A stretch of DNA of 64,000 nt from Methanomicrobiaceae archaeon (GTDB lineage: Archaea > Halobacteriota > Methanomicrobia > Methanomicrobiales > Methanomicrobiaceae): the NCBI GenBank assembly GCA_016926855.1, contig JAFGNT010000018.1, positions 1 to 64,000 of the forward strand, in the 5' to 3' direction. Under the pieces are notes generated by a model, which saw only the letters and a list, made by a program, of their open reading frames with translations, was not told where the DNA came from and did not search any database. This document shows, piece after piece, positions 63,958 through 64,000 of this stretch. Numbering within the stretch: position 1 is the first letter of the stretch; each line of letters starts with the position of its first letter. The position numbers were made by a program, and so were the translations under genes.

Positions 63958-64000
63958 TACGCAATGGTGTTGAACGCCCCGACACATTAACATTCACACA

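Overview
The window comes from a methanogenic archaeon, most likely of the order Methanomicrobiales. The evidence is the F420 genes (cofE, cofC, cofG), methanofuran-type tyrosine decarboxylase (mfnA), archaeal information-processing genes (NreA, FEN-1, RadA, a multi-OB-fold RPA, an ATP-dependent DNA ligase, diphthamide synthase, Smc/ScpA), TATA-type promoters and a 301-residue presenilin-like protease of the kind known from Methanoculleus. I did not fix the genus. Gene density is high, and many genes overlap by 4 bases or a few codons in long co-directional runs.

Layout. 1-5.0 kb (minus): coiled-coil protein, smc, scpA. 5.1-8.8 kb (plus): glyA, folD, a folP-like gene and cofE, facing cofC. 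9.4-9.9 kb: a frame-broken PEGA lipoprotein. 10.0-13.0 kb (plus): cofG, purC, purS, purQ and a ferredoxin:thioredoxin-reductase-like gene. 19.7-13.1 kb (minus): ppsA, mfnA, hpt, dph2, a methyltransferase and an MFS transporter, as one chain of close or overlapping genes. 19.8-21.6 kb: serA and tRNA-Val(GAC). 21.7-23.3 kb: a small membrane protein and two tandem paralogues of unknown function. 23.6-27.3 kb (plus): AIM24-like, DUF2117, nreA and a membrane protein. 29.7-27.3 kb (minus): MBL-fold hydrolase and DNA ligase. About 30 kb: two tiny paralogous membrane proteins.

The most notable region is 30.4-42.6 kb, given over to molybdate/tungstate handling. It holds a MOT1-type permease, three separate ABC oxyanion importers (Mod-, Wtp- and Tup-type, each with binding protein, permease and ATPase) and, as the first gene of the minus-strand run, a homologue of the molybdenum/tungsten storage protein MoSto. 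Uptake and intracellular storage of Mo/W thus appear physically linked, presumably to supply W/Mo enzymes such as formylmethanofuran and formate dehydrogenases. A trmO-like tRNA methyltransferase gene lies between modA and modBC. The tupC ATPase gene is split by a 61-bp insertion made of a 28-bp direct repeat and a 33-bp AT-rich spacer. A perfect 16-bp palindrome lies upstream of tupA.

42.7-64 kb is mostly housekeeping: hisD; a glycosyltransferase, a DJ-1-like protein and a thioesterase; pyrG, guaAb, argD, hisC, an adenylate-kinase-like gene and a CDP-alcohol phosphatidyltransferase; a membrane HEAT-repeat protein; FEN-1; a presenilin-like protease facing NOG1; a CBS regulator; a PRC-barrel protein; and a minus-strand run of dapL, lysA, RPA, radA and a HAD phosphatase. 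I found no CRISPR array, insertion sequence, prophage or rRNA gene.
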